A DNA stretch of 64,000 nucleotides from JAEZAF01 sp964395665 (GCA_964395665.1 CAYNDH010000004.1:1-64000), one strand, 5' to 3'; counted from the stretch's first letter, positions 42,902 through 51,538 are shown. Numbers and translations are program-made. Notes: a model not told the origin generated them from the sequence alone.

Positions 42902-43121
42902 CCTCACCCTCAATCCCCTCTCCGCACGGAGAGGAGACGTAAAGAGCCATTATTAACCTGTTTGGAAATTGGTTTCCGGCGCGGACAGGGCGCCATTGCA
43001 AGCAATGCGGCCCTGTCCCTACATTCAGCATGTGCATTTATGCACCTTGTAGGGACAATGCCTAAACATGCTTGCATATCGTTGTCCGCTGTTTCTATAA
43101 CATTTAGAGCCAGGGGTGAGG
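42902..43121. repeat. composite repeat: family A element nested in family B arms
   Basis: Outer arms CCTCACCCT (42902-42910) and GGGGTGAGG (43113-43121) match family B. Between them lies an inverted copy of family A (42982-43088). The layout suggests insertion of one element into the other. Confidence 0.75.
42982..43088 (-). repeat. palindromic intergenic repeat, family A copy 2
   Basis: Reverse-oriented relative of 2487-2607. Read on the minus strand it runs CGGAC, ATGCAAGCATGT, GTCCCT, AAGGTGCAT, a TGCA palindrome, TAGGGAC, then a 30-bp block almost identical to copy 1, ending GTCCG. This copy lacks the internal 15-bp duplication of copy 1. Confidence 0.85.
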
Positions 43122-43155
43122 TCCAGACCACCTGACAAGCAATTTCAGTCAGCCG

Positions 43156-43677
43156 CTAATCTCCGGCAGTATCACCTGAATCAGCCGCCGTCATATCAAT
43201 CAGCGACTGATCACGCTCGACCACATCGCCTTTGGCGACGTAGACCTGTTCCACAAGCCCATCATAGGGCGCTGTCACCCGGATCTCCATTTTCATCGCT
43301 TCCAGCAGGGCGACGACCTGCCCCGCCTTCACGCGGTCGCCCACTGCCACCAGCACATCGACCACCTGACCGGGCATCTGCGCGTTCAGTTGCGCTGGAC
43401 CGCCGGTGCCACGGGCACGCCGCTGTGACTGCGGTTCAGCCGTCTGCAATGCGACCGGGGAAGCGCCGTCAAGCTGTATCCAGCGGACACGCTGATCCGC
43501 TGCGGTAGAGGCGATATGTTTCTGTCCATCGACCAGCAGCCGCCGCACGTGCTCCGACCAGTCCGATGCCTGCACGTGATATTCTCGATCTTCGATCCTG
43601 ATCTGATAGACGGCTTCACTGATCACTTCGATCTGGACAGTGTAAGCCTGTCCCTGATGCTGATAACGGAAGATCAC
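43156..43677 (-). CDS. biotinyl/lipoyl-domain protein (BCCP-like)
   Basis: A 173-residue protein if started at the GTG at 43677, which has a G-rich stretch just upstream; an upstream TTG at 43746 is less likely. The N-terminal 80 residues form an uncharacterised beta-rich region (YTVQIEVISEAVYQIRIEDREYHV), and the C-terminal 75 residues are a biotinyl domain with EAMKME, whose lysine is the biotinylation site. Such proteins act as carboxyl carriers of acyl-CoA or pyruvate carboxylases. No biotin carboxylase or carboxyltransferase gene lies nearby, so its partners must be elsewhere. Confidence 0.85.
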   Translation of the reverse strand: MIFRYQHQGQAYTVQIEVISEAVYQIRIEDREYHVQASDWSEHVRRLLVDGQKHIASTAADQRVRWIQLDGASPVALQTAEPQSQRRARGTGGPAQLNAQMPGQVVDVLVAVGDRVKAGQVVALLEAMKMEIRVTAPYDGLVEQVYVAKGDVVERDQSLIDMTAADSGDTAGD

Positions 43678-43906
43678 GGCCCCCCCTGACTGCGAATGCT
43701 GGTGTGGTAAATGGCTCCACGGATGGATTATAACATTGACCGTCAAAACCCGACGTCCGGACCATCAGATTCGCGACCCGAACCGGAAACGATCAGGTCT
43801 GGCCTGTACGTGATCATCACTTTTCAGGTATCCTGCATGGACCAGATTTCGGAACAATCCCGAAACATTTCAGATCGCGTCGTTTTCAGACAAATGAGGA
43901 AAAAGG

Positions 43907-45220
43907 ATGACACACCACGCACAGTTACTGGATCGCCTTCACCGCCGTGATGCGACCGTCGGTGTCATCGGAATGGGTTATGTGGGCCTTCCGTTGGCCG
44001 TGGAATTTGCACATGCTGGTTTTCATGTGATCGGCCTTGATATCAGCGTGGAAAGAGTCGCCATGCTGAACAGGGGGGAAAGCTATATCCCCGATGTCCC
44101 GGCTGATCGCCTGCGCCCGATCGTCGAGAGCGGCCACCTTTGCGCGACCACCGATCATCACGATCTGCGGCGCGCACATGCCATCACCATCTGCGTCCCG
44201 ACTCCCCTGCGGAAGACCAAGGACCCGGATATGTCGTATGTCCTGCAGGCCATCGAGCAGATCGTTGACATCTGTCAGGAAGGGATGCTGATCGTCCTGG
44301 AGAGTACCACTTATCCCGGCACCACGACGGAACTGATCCAGCCCCGTCTGGAAGCACGCGGCCTGCATCCGGGTGAAAATGTGTTCATCGCCTTCTCGCC
44401 GGAGCGCATCGACCCGGCGAATCCGGTTTATCACGTCCACAATACGCCAAAAGTCGTCGGTGGGGTGACAGCCGCCTGCACCGAAGCCGCCGCCGCCCTC
44501 TATGAGCCAGCAACCGAGCGCGTTGTCCGCGTCTCTTCACCGACATCAGCCGAGATGGTCAAACTGCTGGAAAATACCTTCCGTGCCGTCAATATCGGCC
44601 TTGTGAACGAAATCGCGCTGATGTGCGACAAGCTCGGCATCGACGTCTGGGAAGTGATCGAAGCGGCCAAAAGCAAACCCTTTGGCTTCATGCCATTTTA
44701 TCCCGGGCCGGGGCTTGGGGGGCACTGCATCCCCATCGATCCGCATTATCTTAGCTGGAAGCTCAAGACACTCAATTACACCGCCCGCTTCATCGAACTG
44801 GCAAGCGAGATCAATACATCGATGCCGCTGCACGTGATCGGCAAGGTCGCCGATGCGCTGAATGATGAAGGGAAAGCCATCCGGGGATCAAAGATCCTTG
44901 TACTGGGTGTCGCCTACAAACGGGACATCGACGATGTGCGCGAAAGCCCAGCGCTGGATGTCATCAGCCTGCTGCGAAATAAAGGGGCTGAAATCCTGTA
45001 CCATGATCCCTATATCGCTTCAGTAGAACTGGAAGACCGGCTCAGGATGGACGGTACCGCCTACTCAACCGACCTGCTCAGCAGCATGGATTGCGTGGTG
45101 ATCATCACCGATCACACGACAATCGACTGGCAGGAAGTGATGGATCACAGCCGCCTGATCGTGGATACACGCAACGCGACCGGCGGACGTACCGGCAGCG
45201 CCCGCGTGATCTCGATCTGA
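43907..45220 (+). CDS. UDP-sugar dehydrogenase (WbpA/TuaD-like)
   Basis: A 437-residue nucleotide-sugar dehydrogenase that oxidises the C6 hydroxyl of a UDP-hexose (UDP-Glc, UDP-GlcNAc or UDP-ManNAc) to the uronic acid with two NAD+. The Rossmann motif is GVIGMGYVGLPLA (19-31), the catalytic cysteine C274 in GGHCIPIDP, and the C-terminal domain has GVAYKRDIDDVRESPAL. The length and GGHCIPIDPHYLSWK favour the WbpA/UDP-N-acetylhexosamine group. AGGAAAAAGG precedes the ATG. It would supply precursor for a surface polysaccharide, but no glycosyltransferases are adjacent. Confidence 0.93.
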   Translation: MTHHAQLLDRLHRRDATVGVIGMGYVGLPLAVEFAHAGFHVIGLDISVERVAMLNRGESYIPDVPADRLRPIVESGHLCATTDHHDLRRAHAITICVPTPLRKTKDPDMSYVLQAIEQIVDICQEGMLIVLESTTYPGTTTELIQPRLEARGLHPGENVFIAFSPERIDPANPVYHVHNTPKVVGGVTAACTEAAAALYEPATERVVRVSSPTSAEMVKLLENTFRAVNIGLVNEIALMCDKLGIDVWEVIEAAKSKPFGFMPFYPGPGLGGHCIPIDPHYLSWKLKTLNYTARFIELASEINTSMPLHVIGKVADALNDEGKAIRGSKILVLGVAYKRDIDDVRESPALDVISLLRNKGAEILYHDPYIASVELEDRLRMDGTAYSTDLLSSMDCVVIITDHTTIDWQEVMDHSRLIVDTRNATGGRTGSARVISI

Positions 45221-45227
45221 TGAGGTA

Positions 45228-45274
45228 AACAAAACGCGCCTGCGGACGTCTTCACGGTGTCCACAGGCGCGCTC
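45228..45274 (-). terminator. terminator downstream of rpmF
   Basis: Arms CGCGCCTGCGGAC and GTCCACAGGCGCG pair over 13 positions with one mismatch and an 11-base loop. On the minus strand it is followed by TTTTGTTT. It lies between convergent genes, 47 bp past the rpmF stop codon. Confidence 0.8.
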
Positions 45275-45320
45275 GATGAGGCTGTAATCAGGGCCGGATC
45301 ATCCCGGCAGAGGTGAAAGC

Positions 45321-45509
45321 CTAACTTTCGTTATTGACTTCCATAACGGTTTCACCGCGATAGGTGCCGCAGTTCGGGCAAACGCGGTGGGCAAGGTGAT
45401 ACTCACCACAGCCTTCGCAAACGATGATCTGCTTGAGTGTGATACCGTCCTGTGCGCGGCGGCGGTCACGACGACCACGCGAGACTTTACGTTTTGGTAG
45501 AGGACCCAC
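45321..45509 (-). CDS. rpmF: 50S ribosomal protein L32
   Basis: A 62-residue L32 with the N-terminal MGPLPKRKVSRGRRDRRRAQ that contacts 23S rRNA and a zinc ribbon made by C31, C34, C44 and C47 (CEGC, CPNC), the zinc-binding (C+) form. The start is GTG at 45509 with AAGGAG seven bases upstream. A near-consensus promoter lies at 45607-45636. No yceD/DUF177 gene, the usual upstream neighbour of rpmF, is present: an assembly gap and a flavoprotein gene lie upstream. Confidence 0.96.
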   Translation of the reverse strand: MGPLPKRKVSRGRRDRRRAQDGITLKQIIVCEGCGEYHLAHRVCPNCGTYRGETVMEVNNES

Positions 45510-45606
45510 TGGGCTGCTCCTTGTAGTTGATTATGGGTTGATTACGTTCGGATGGGTAGAAAATCAGAATAGCCCGGGGTCTCCGAGCGCGTCAAATAGT
45601 GAGGGC

Positions 45607-45636
45607 ATTATATAGGTCGGGTTCAATGGGTGTCAA
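45607..45636 (-). promoter_or_regulatory. sigma70-type promoter of rpmF
   Basis: On the minus strand: perfect -35 TTGACA (45631-45636), 18-bp spacer, perfect -10 TATAAT (45607-45612). An inverted repeat AGTGTC-GT-GACACT (45637-45650) lies directly upstream and might be an operator. This is the best promoter match I found in the window. Confidence 0.85.
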
Positions 45637-45715
45637 GTGTCGTGACACTCTACAGCCTGCTCATGGATCTTTGTCTGACATTTAAACCCGACCATTTCTC
45701 GTTTATCTGCCAATC

Positions 45716-45925
45716 AGACCGGCAGGCGATGAAAGACGGACAGCGAACGTTCAACAAGCACGATTAGCAANNNNNNNNNNNNNNNNNNNNNNNNNNNNNN
45801 NNNNNNNNNNNNNNNNNNNNNNNNNNNNNNNNNNNNNNNNNNNNNNNNNNNNNNNNNNNNNNNNNNNNNNAGACCGGCAGGCGATGAAAGACGGACAGCG
45901 AACGTTCAACAAGCACGATTAGCAA
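45716..45925. other. assembly gap flanked by an identical 55-bp sequence
   Basis: Bases 45716-45770 and 45871-45925 are identical (AGACCGGCAGG ... GATTAGCAA), separated by exactly 100 N. This is what results when two contigs that overlap by one k-mer are scaffolded without merging. The true sequence is probably continuous, with one copy of the 55 bp and no missing bases. Confidence 0.9.
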
Positions 45926-45937
45926 AAGACAATCACA

Positions 45938-47089
45938 ATGACAGAACAGGTTCTGATTATCGGAGCAGGTCCGGCAGGGATTGCCAGTGCCTATGCTCTG
46001 AAAAGGCGCGGGATCTCATATAAAGTGATCGATCGGGCATCCGTCGTCAGCGCGACATGGGACAGCCTGTATCCCTCACTGCGCCTGAACACGACGCGCT
46101 TCTTCTCACACATGCCCGGAAAGCGCTTCCCGTGGCGCTGGGGGATTTTCCCTACAGGCAAGGAATATCACAGCTACCTTGTAGAGTACGCAAAACGCGA
46201 AAATCTGAACATCGAACTCGGTGTTGAGGTCAAACGGATCTGTCCTGAAGGCGACGGCTGGCGCGTCATCACCAATCACGGCAGCGCATGGTATGCAGCG
46301 GTGATTTCGGCCACTGGACGCTTCAATCAACCCTATACACCGGCATTTGAGGGGATAGAGGAATTCGCAGGGCAGGTCATCCATGCCCGCGATTACTCCG
46401 GCCCGGAACCCTTCAGCAGTCAGCGCGTGATGATCGTCGGCAACGGCCCCAGCGGGCTGGATATCGCGGTAGAAATCGGTGCGCACAATGCACCAGATAA
46501 GCCTGCCCTGCTCTCGATGCGTACTGGCGTCATCCTGAGGCCGCGCTATCCGTTGGGGCTGCCCAAACACATCTGGATGCTGATTGCCGACGCCCTGCCG
46601 GATTTCATCGGCAGGCCGCTCATCGGCTGGATTGAGAGCCTCAAAATCAATAATCTGGAAGCACTCGGCATCAGGACACCGAAGGAGACCGAATCCAGCG
46701 GTGCTGCTTCTACCCGTGGCGCAGAACTCATCCACTCCGTCCGGGCCGGGCATGTGCAGTGCGTGGACGGCCTGCATCACTTCGAGCGGGATGCCGTTGT
46801 ATTGAACGATGGCAGCCGTCACGTGGTGGATGCGGTGATTATGGCGACGGGTTATCACCCGGTACTGTATCAGTATTTCGATTATGATGGCGAACGCGAT
46901 GATTACGATTGGCCGGCGCGGGATCTTTCCCAGCACCCTAACGGACGCGAAGTGCAGGGCTATCCAGGCCTGTATCTGGTCGGCGTGTTCTATCAGGGAC
47001 GCGGCGCGATGTATAACTTCAGTGTTGAAGCAGAGATCGCCGTACAGCAGATTGCAGAAAGACTGGAGAAAATGTCATCTACAGCATAA
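45938..47089 (+). CDS. flavin-containing monooxygenase-like NAD(P)H/FAD oxidoreductase
   Basis: A 383-residue FMO/BVMO-type flavoprotein. The FAD motif is GAGPAG (9-14), the FMO-type signature FAGQVIHARDY (about 143-153) fits FxGxxxHxxxY, and the NADPH motif is GNGPSG (about 168-173). A C-terminal ATGYHPVL is also characteristic. It would oxygenate a nitrogen, sulfur or ketone substrate using O2 and NADPH; the substrate is unknown. It begins 13 bp after the duplicated flank of the assembly gap; the CDS itself looks intact, but anything upstream in the gap is uncertain. Confidence 0.9.
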   Translation: MTEQVLIIGAGPAGIASAYALKRRGISYKVIDRASVVSATWDSLYPSLRLNTTRFFSHMPGKRFPWRWGIFPTGKEYHSYLVEYAKRENLNIELGVEVKRICPEGDGWRVITNHGSAWYAAVISATGRFNQPYTPAFEGIEEFAGQVIHARDYSGPEPFSSQRVMIVGNGPSGLDIAVEIGAHNAPDKPALLSMRTGVILRPRYPLGLPKHIWMLIADALPDFIGRPLIGWIESLKINNLEALGIRTPKETESSGAASTRGAELIHSVRAGHVQCVDGLHHFERDAVVLNDGSRHVVDAVIMATGYHPVLYQYFDYDGERDDYDWPARDLSQHPNGREVQGYPGLYLVGVFYQGRGAMYNFSVEAEIAVQQIAERLEKMSSTA

Positions 47090-47137
47090 ACGCACCTTGT
47101 CAGCACGCCAGCCTGAAGCTATAATGCAACACTACCT

Positions 47138-47208
47138 GGCGACGTAGCAAAGTGGTAATGCACAGGTCTGCAAAACCTTGATCGTGGGTTCGATTCCCAC
47201 CGTCGCCT
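47138..47208 (+). tRNA. tRNA-Cys (GCA)
   Basis: A 71-base tRNA: acceptor stem GGCGACG (47138-47144) pairs with CGTCGCC (47201-47207). The anticodon loop CTGCAAA (47168-47174) has anticodon GCA, the T arm is GTGGG-TTCGATT-CCCAC, and the discriminator is T/U as usual for cysteine tRNA. CCA is not encoded. Confidence 0.95.
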
Positions 47209-47297
47209 CTCGCACTACAGGCGCTGTCCTTCGATACCCTTCGATGCACAGCGCCTGTCTTGATTTATATCGCCATGATACAGGTCGAGGAATGCGG

Positions 47298-47507
47298 ATG
47301 AAGCCTTTACCCCCCGCACAATCTACGCCGGACAGCCCCACATCGTCAGAGGTCAATGCCCGACCATCTCCGGTACAGATCACGGCCCCGCTGCCGAATT
47401 ACACGCTGTCCACCGTCTGCCCCAACTGTGACGCGCCAACCTACCGCCGCGCCTGCAAGGTCCGCTGTGACCGGTGCGGTTTCATGTGGGATTGCAGCGA
47501 ACTGTAG
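47298..47507 (+). CDS. small zinc-ribbon protein
   Basis: A 69-residue protein starting at the ATG at 47298 with GAGGA seven bases upstream. The first 35 residues are Pro/Ser/Thr-rich and probably disordered. The C-terminal part is a compact zinc knuckle or ribbon with CPNC, then CKVRCDRCG, then a final cysteine (WDC). It may be an RNA- or protein-binding ribbon; no family recognised. It lies 90 bp downstream of tRNA-Cys on the same strand. Confidence 0.7.
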   Translation: MKPLPPAQSTPDSPTSSEVNARPSPVQITAPLPNYTLSTVCPNCDAPTYRRACKVRCDRCGFMWDCSEL

Positions 47508-47555
47508 TGCATGCCATAGAGCGGCATGCTTCCCGCCACTGCATGCCCCTGACCA

Positions 47556-48500
47556 TCAGAGGCTCTGCCGCTCGGCTTTGCTCGGCTGAATCTGGATCAT
47601 CTCATCCAGTGAAGTCACACACAGGATGCCGGAAAGCGCCAGCGCCAGCGTCCCATCATCGGCAATCGCCAGCGCATTCGGGGCGACGGCTACCGGCGGA
47701 AGATCGGCCAGAAGCTGAAGCTGGCGAGCATTGGCAATCAGGTCAATCGCGAAACGCTGATAACACAGGCTGAGATCCGTTCCGGAATACACCCGCACGA
47801 CGCCTGACTCAAGGTCGGTCACGGCGATCCACTGACCATCCGGGGAACAGATCAGGCTGCCGATGTCAAAATGGGTGGCAATCCGCTGCACGACGCTGCC
47901 GTTTGCCTCGACTTTGACAATACTGCGGCCATCACTGGCAAAGATCGGAGACGCCTTGCGCGCTATCGCCAGTGACGACCGCAAACCGTCCACCATATTG
48001 AGCTGAAGCGCATACATCCCAAGCCGTTTTTCACCGCGATACAGGTGCAGCTTGCCTTTATTATCCAGTCCGGCGACATATTCACCCTCAGGGTCAAGTG
48101 CCAGCCGCGTCAGCACCTTGGTACCGCGCACATCCAGCCGGACCTCATCGCTTCCATAGGTCAGATGAGCATAGATTTCCGCCGGGCCAGACTGATATAA
48201 CGTCATCTCGCCGGACTGTGACCGGTAGATCGTCTCAAAGGTGGTGTGGATCTTCGGCAGTGGTGCGTCATTCGGGGCGTGCAGTGACTGGATGAACTCA
48301 TGCCATGCCAGCGTGTTACGGTCATCCACATCGGGGAACTTGATGACCTCATCGGCGACCAGCGTCCCGCGCTGAAGGTCATAATAGGTTACACGATCAC
48401 GGCGCCACCATGCAGCCAGCAGCGGTGATTTTTCCGCCGTGCCGTCAAGGATATCCAACTGCTGTATGCTCTGATTCGTAAGGTGGAGACGCCACGCCAT
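47556..48500 (-). CDS. hypothetical beta-propeller-like protein
   Basis: A 314-residue protein without signal peptide or TM helix. Several segments look like propeller blades of the WD40 type (LALDPEGEYVAGLDNKGKLHLYRG, LICSPDGQWIAVTDLESGVVRVYSG, LAIADDGTLALALSG), each with the SPDGQWIA-like turn, but the count is incomplete for a closed propeller. It could form a complex with the protein at 48624-49436 upstream on the same strand. Function unknown. Confidence 0.7.
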   Translation of the reverse strand: MAWRLHLTNQSIQQLDILDGTAEKSPLLAAWWRRDRVTYYDLQRGTLVADEVIKFPDVDDRNTLAWHEFIQSLHAPNDAPLPKIHTTFETIYRSQSGEMTLYQSGPAEIYAHLTYGSDEVRLDVRGTKVLTRLALDPEGEYVAGLDNKGKLHLYRGEKRLGMYALQLNMVDGLRSSLAIARKASPIFASDGRSIVKVEANGSVVQRIATHFDIGSLICSPDGQWIAVTDLESGVVRVYSGTDLSLCYQRFAIDLIANARQLQLLADLPPVAVAPNALAIADDGTLALALSGILCVTSLDEMIQIQPSKAERQSL

Positions 48501-48623
48501 GACTCATAAACTTGGGATAATTTGGGATATATTGAATAGCATACCCGTACTTCCCGTTTATATCAAATTAAGATCTGCGCCTCTCAAGCAGCCGCACAAT
48601 CAGCCGTTGGATTGACTGCTCGA

Positions 48624-49436
48624 TCACCCGATAAACGAATCATCATCCAGCAGTTCGGAGAGATCCTGAAGGATATTCCATGCCGTCGTCTGGATGCCAC
48701 GGATATACGCAATCCGCTCCAATGACAGATCAGACGAGTCCAGCAGATCCCGTGCGGTATCCAGACGCCATTTCCAGTGGAGTGCCAGTTCACGCAGCCG
48801 CTGCTCAAGTACAGCCGGTTCATGCAGCGACGGCTCATGCAGAGGCGGTTCATGCAGCAATTGTTCATCCGGGGGCAATCCCGGCATCGCCTGTTCAGTG
48901 TCGTTGTTATCATCATCCGGCGGCATATCTTCAGCCCGTGGTTCGGAGTCACTGACGGTTTCAGATTCAGATGTGGCTTCGTCGGCTGCTGCTGCTTCGA
49001 GTGCTTCGACTGTAGTCTGTTCTTCGGATACAGGCAGCGAATCAGCGGCGGTGGTCTGTGGTGCGGTGAAAGCCGATAAGGTCGAGACCGTCTCGGTGAT
49101 GCTGCCAGCCGCCAGCAGGACGCGTTCAATCAGCAGGATGACTTCGCGATACGGGGCTTCTTCGGAAGCCTGTTTGCGCTGTAAAAAGGGACGCCGCCAG
49201 AAAGAAGCGGTGCTGATCTCATGCTGATAGCGCTGGTTCAGCAGGTCGATTTCGACCATTACCGAACGCTGCATCTGTTCCAGTTCGCGCACCACTTCCG
49301 CCACCAGCGCCCCTGTCGTCGCAAGCCCGTGCTCATTCGTGGCCGATGCGCCATGAAGCTGTAATAAATGCGTGCGGAGCCGTTCGCTCCATTCTGCGAT
49401 GCGCTGTCGGTATACCTCAATCGTCACTGCCGCCAT
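48624..49436 (-). CDS. hypothetical protein with LHEP tandem repeats
   Basis: A 270-residue cytoplasmic protein. Residues 1-125 are helical and rich in Glu, Gln and Arg (VVRELEQMQRSVMVEIDLLNQRYQ), consistent with a coiled coil. A Glu/Asp/Thr-rich disordered middle (125-195) is followed by tandem five-residue units (LHEPP, LHEPS, LHEPA; about 198-213), encoded by near-identical 15-bp repeats, and a helical C-terminus. I recognise no family. It is 123 bp upstream of the propeller-like gene. Confidence 0.65.
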   Translation of the reverse strand: MAAVTIEVYRQRIAEWSERLRTHLLQLHGASATNEHGLATTGALVAEVVRELEQMQRSVMVEIDLLNQRYQHEISTASFWRRPFLQRKQASEEAPYREVILLIERVLLAAGSITETVSTLSAFTAPQTTAADSLPVSEEQTTVEALEAAAADEATSESETVSDSEPRAEDMPPDDDNNDTEQAMPGLPPDEQLLHEPPLHEPSLHEPAVLEQRLRELALHWKWRLDTARDLLDSSDLSLERIAYIRGIQTTAWNILQDLSELLDDDSFIG

Positions 49437-49619
49437 GGATTTGCCCTGTCGCCATTCGGTTGATCAATGTGCTGTAGCGCACATCACCGGAGCGTGGATC
49501 TCTCATAATGCTCCGTGGCGATTTTAACGAATGGCCGTGAAATGCGCATTAACGCCAGCAGGGATACCCCAAACTATCATCAAACCCTCAAGCAGAGGTC
49601 AGGTCGCCGGCTGAAGCGC

Positions 49620-51257
49620 TTATAGTGGCATGGTCGCCAGCACACGCTGCACTTTCAGCGCCAGATGGAGAATCAGCCGGTTATCGGCATCATCCAGATT
49701 CATGCCCGTCAGCTTGCTGATCTGATCCAGCCGGTACACCAGCGTATTACGATGCACCGCCAGATCGGTCGCCGCCTTCGCCAGATTGCCGTTCGCTTCG
49801 AAAAATCCATTCAGCGTCCGCAGCAGATCCCCCTGTTTGCGCTCGTCATGTTCCACCAGCGGGTCAAGTGTCTCTTCATAAAAGCGGCGCAGCGGTTCCA
49901 GACTGCGCTCCTTCAGCGAAAGCAGGAACTGGTACAACTTCAGATCCCCGTAAAAAGTCGTCGTCTCGTGTTCGCCCAGTTCCTGCGCGATGCTAAGCGC
50001 ATCCTTGGCTTCACGATAGGCCTCACGCAGCGAGTGCAGTTCCTGCACCGGACGGCTCACACCGGCCATCACCAGCCCGGATGGAGAACGGCCTGAAAGC
50101 TGTGTCCGCGTCTCCTCAATCAGTTCACGCAGGCGGTCCACACGGCTTTCACTTTCAACCGGATACAGCACCACCATCACATCGACATACTGCCCCACCG
50201 CCCCGTCGATCTGACGCCGCACCATATCATCCCGCACAAACGATAACAGCGACTCCAGCGGCAGTGATGTCCCGGCGCGGGTTGTCGCCCGATAAACGGC
50301 TGCCAGATACGGCGTATGCGGTGAAAAACCGCTCTGCTGGGCGCGTGTCATCAGCAGATCATCATCAGTGGGGGTGCCGCTTAGCCACATCTGAATCCAG
50401 TCCCCACGGGCCTGCTCAACTGCGGATGCAATCGCACGGGATTTCGCCAGTTCAATCGCGCACACATCGGCGCCGTAGGTCAGCACCAGTTGGTCAAATT
50501 CACTAAGTTCCGCCTGATTTCCAACCAGTGTCAGATACCCGGCGATCCGCTTCTCCACTTTCAGCAGCGTCGTCTGTCCAATCGGGCTGGGGACAATCGC
50601 CCCCTGCACGGTCGGCGCTTCGCGGTTCAGCCAGCTCTGAAATGCGCTGTATGGCAGGCTGACTCCGCCACCGCGCCCATTACTCCCCGCACGGCGCATA
50701 CTATTAGGATACATCTGTGCCAGCAGCACACCGGCATCATCATGCACGACCACCGGCTTGGCAGTCGCCCCGGCGATCACCTGTAACAGGCCGGAGAGAT
50801 CGCGATTTTCCGCCGCCAGCCGTGTAAGCTGCCGCTGGATCTCGATGGCGCGCTGCGTGAACTGCGCTTCCTGATTGGCAATCAGCTTGTTGACGGCGCG
50901 TTCCACGTTCGGCAGATGACTGCTGTCTGGCAGGCGCAGCAGGCCGATCCCCTGCTGCTGGGCAGCTTCAATCGCCGCCGGTGGGATGTCTTCGCGCACG
51001 GCAATCGCGCTGATCCCGGCCTGCGACAGGCCGTTGATCACATCGGTCAGGGTGATCCGGCTGTCATAATTTCGCAGCAGATCAAGTGAAACCAGTGCCA
51101 GTTCACCACCATAAATATCGGGGAAAGCGGGGGGCTGTGCGCGGACGGTCAGACACCAGTTGACCTGAATATCCGCCGACCCTACGACCAGCAGGGTATC
51201 AATAGGCGTTGCAAACTGAAGTACAGATTGTAGTGATACCGCGTTGTTCTCGGTCAT
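49620..51257 (-). CDS. PucR/CdaR-family transcriptional regulator
   Basis: A 545-residue PucR-type regulator from the ATG at 51257 (an ATG seven codons upstream is possible). The N-terminal PucR domain (about 1-120) is followed by a long linker or helical region, a GAF-like middle (about 170-290) and a C-terminal helix-turn-helix of the CdaR/PucR type (LLRTLNGFFEANGNLAKAATDLAVHRNTLVYRL...). Such proteins activate purine, allantoin, amino-acid or organic-acid pathways. Its target is not evident: it stands between a hypothetical gene and the ileS terminator. Confidence 0.9.
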   Translation of the reverse strand: MTENNAVSLQSVLQFATPIDTLLVVGSADIQVNWCLTVRAQPPAFPDIYGGELALVSLDLLRNYDSRITLTDVINGLSQAGISAIAVREDIPPAAIEAAQQQGIGLLRLPDSSHLPNVERAVNKLIANQEAQFTQRAIEIQRQLTRLAAENRDLSGLLQVIAGATAKPVVVHDDAGVLLAQMYPNSMRRAGSNGRGGGVSLPYSAFQSWLNREAPTVQGAIVPSPIGQTTLLKVEKRIAGYLTLVGNQAELSEFDQLVLTYGADVCAIELAKSRAIASAVEQARGDWIQMWLSGTPTDDDLLMTRAQQSGFSPHTPYLAAVYRATTRAGTSLPLESLLSFVRDDMVRRQIDGAVGQYVDVMVVLYPVESESRVDRLRELIEETRTQLSGRSPSGLVMAGVSRPVQELHSLREAYREAKDALSIAQELGEHETTTFYGDLKLYQFLLSLKERSLEPLRRFYEETLDPLVEHDERKQGDLLRTLNGFFEANGNLAKAATDLAVHRNTLVYRLDQISKLTGMNLDDADNRLILHLALKVQRVLATMPL

Positions 51258-51437
51258 CTTTTCCCAATTCCGTCTCATTCGGACGGTCTGATTGTCACAA
51301 ACAGACAGTCGTGAAACTGAATGCGTCTATCCGGTTATTTTAAAAGACTTCGAGAGAAGATGTTTTAGACATATTTCCTAAATGCACGAATTGCCCATTG
51401 TTGATTATAACTAATTTGCCAGCAGCGGGATAAAAAT

Positions 51438-51469
51438 AAAGCAGGGTGATGTACAAATCGCCCTGCTTT
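51438..51469 (-). terminator. intrinsic terminator downstream of ileS
   Basis: A 13-bp stem AAAGCAGGGTGAT (51438-51450) / ATCGCCCTGCTTT (51457-51469) with one G-T wobble. On the minus strand it is followed by ATTTTTATC. It lies about 220 bp past the ileS stop codon and upstream of the PucR gene. Confidence 0.85.
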
Positions 51470-51538
51470 ATCTTTGGCACTTTTGTATAGACGGTTTCCC
51501 AACATTCAGAGGAATATAAACAGGGAAGAATGATGTAA

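Larger units (their letters stand above)
45510..45937. other. intergenic region containing an assembly gap
   Basis: 428 positions without a gene, of which 100 are N (45771-45870). The left part holds the rpmF promoter and an inverted repeat. The right part is a duplicate of the 55 bases preceding the gap, then the ribosome-binding region of the flavoprotein gene. Confidence 0.9.

Noticed and set aside
43729..43746. TTGACG and TATAAT on the minus strand before the biotinyl-domain gene
   Set aside because: The two hexamers are only 8 bp apart, far from the 16-18 bp needed for a sigma70 promoter.
45716..45925. Biological direct repeat or mobile-element target-site duplication
   Set aside because: The exact 55-bp identity ending precisely at a 100-N run is explained by an unmerged contig overlap.
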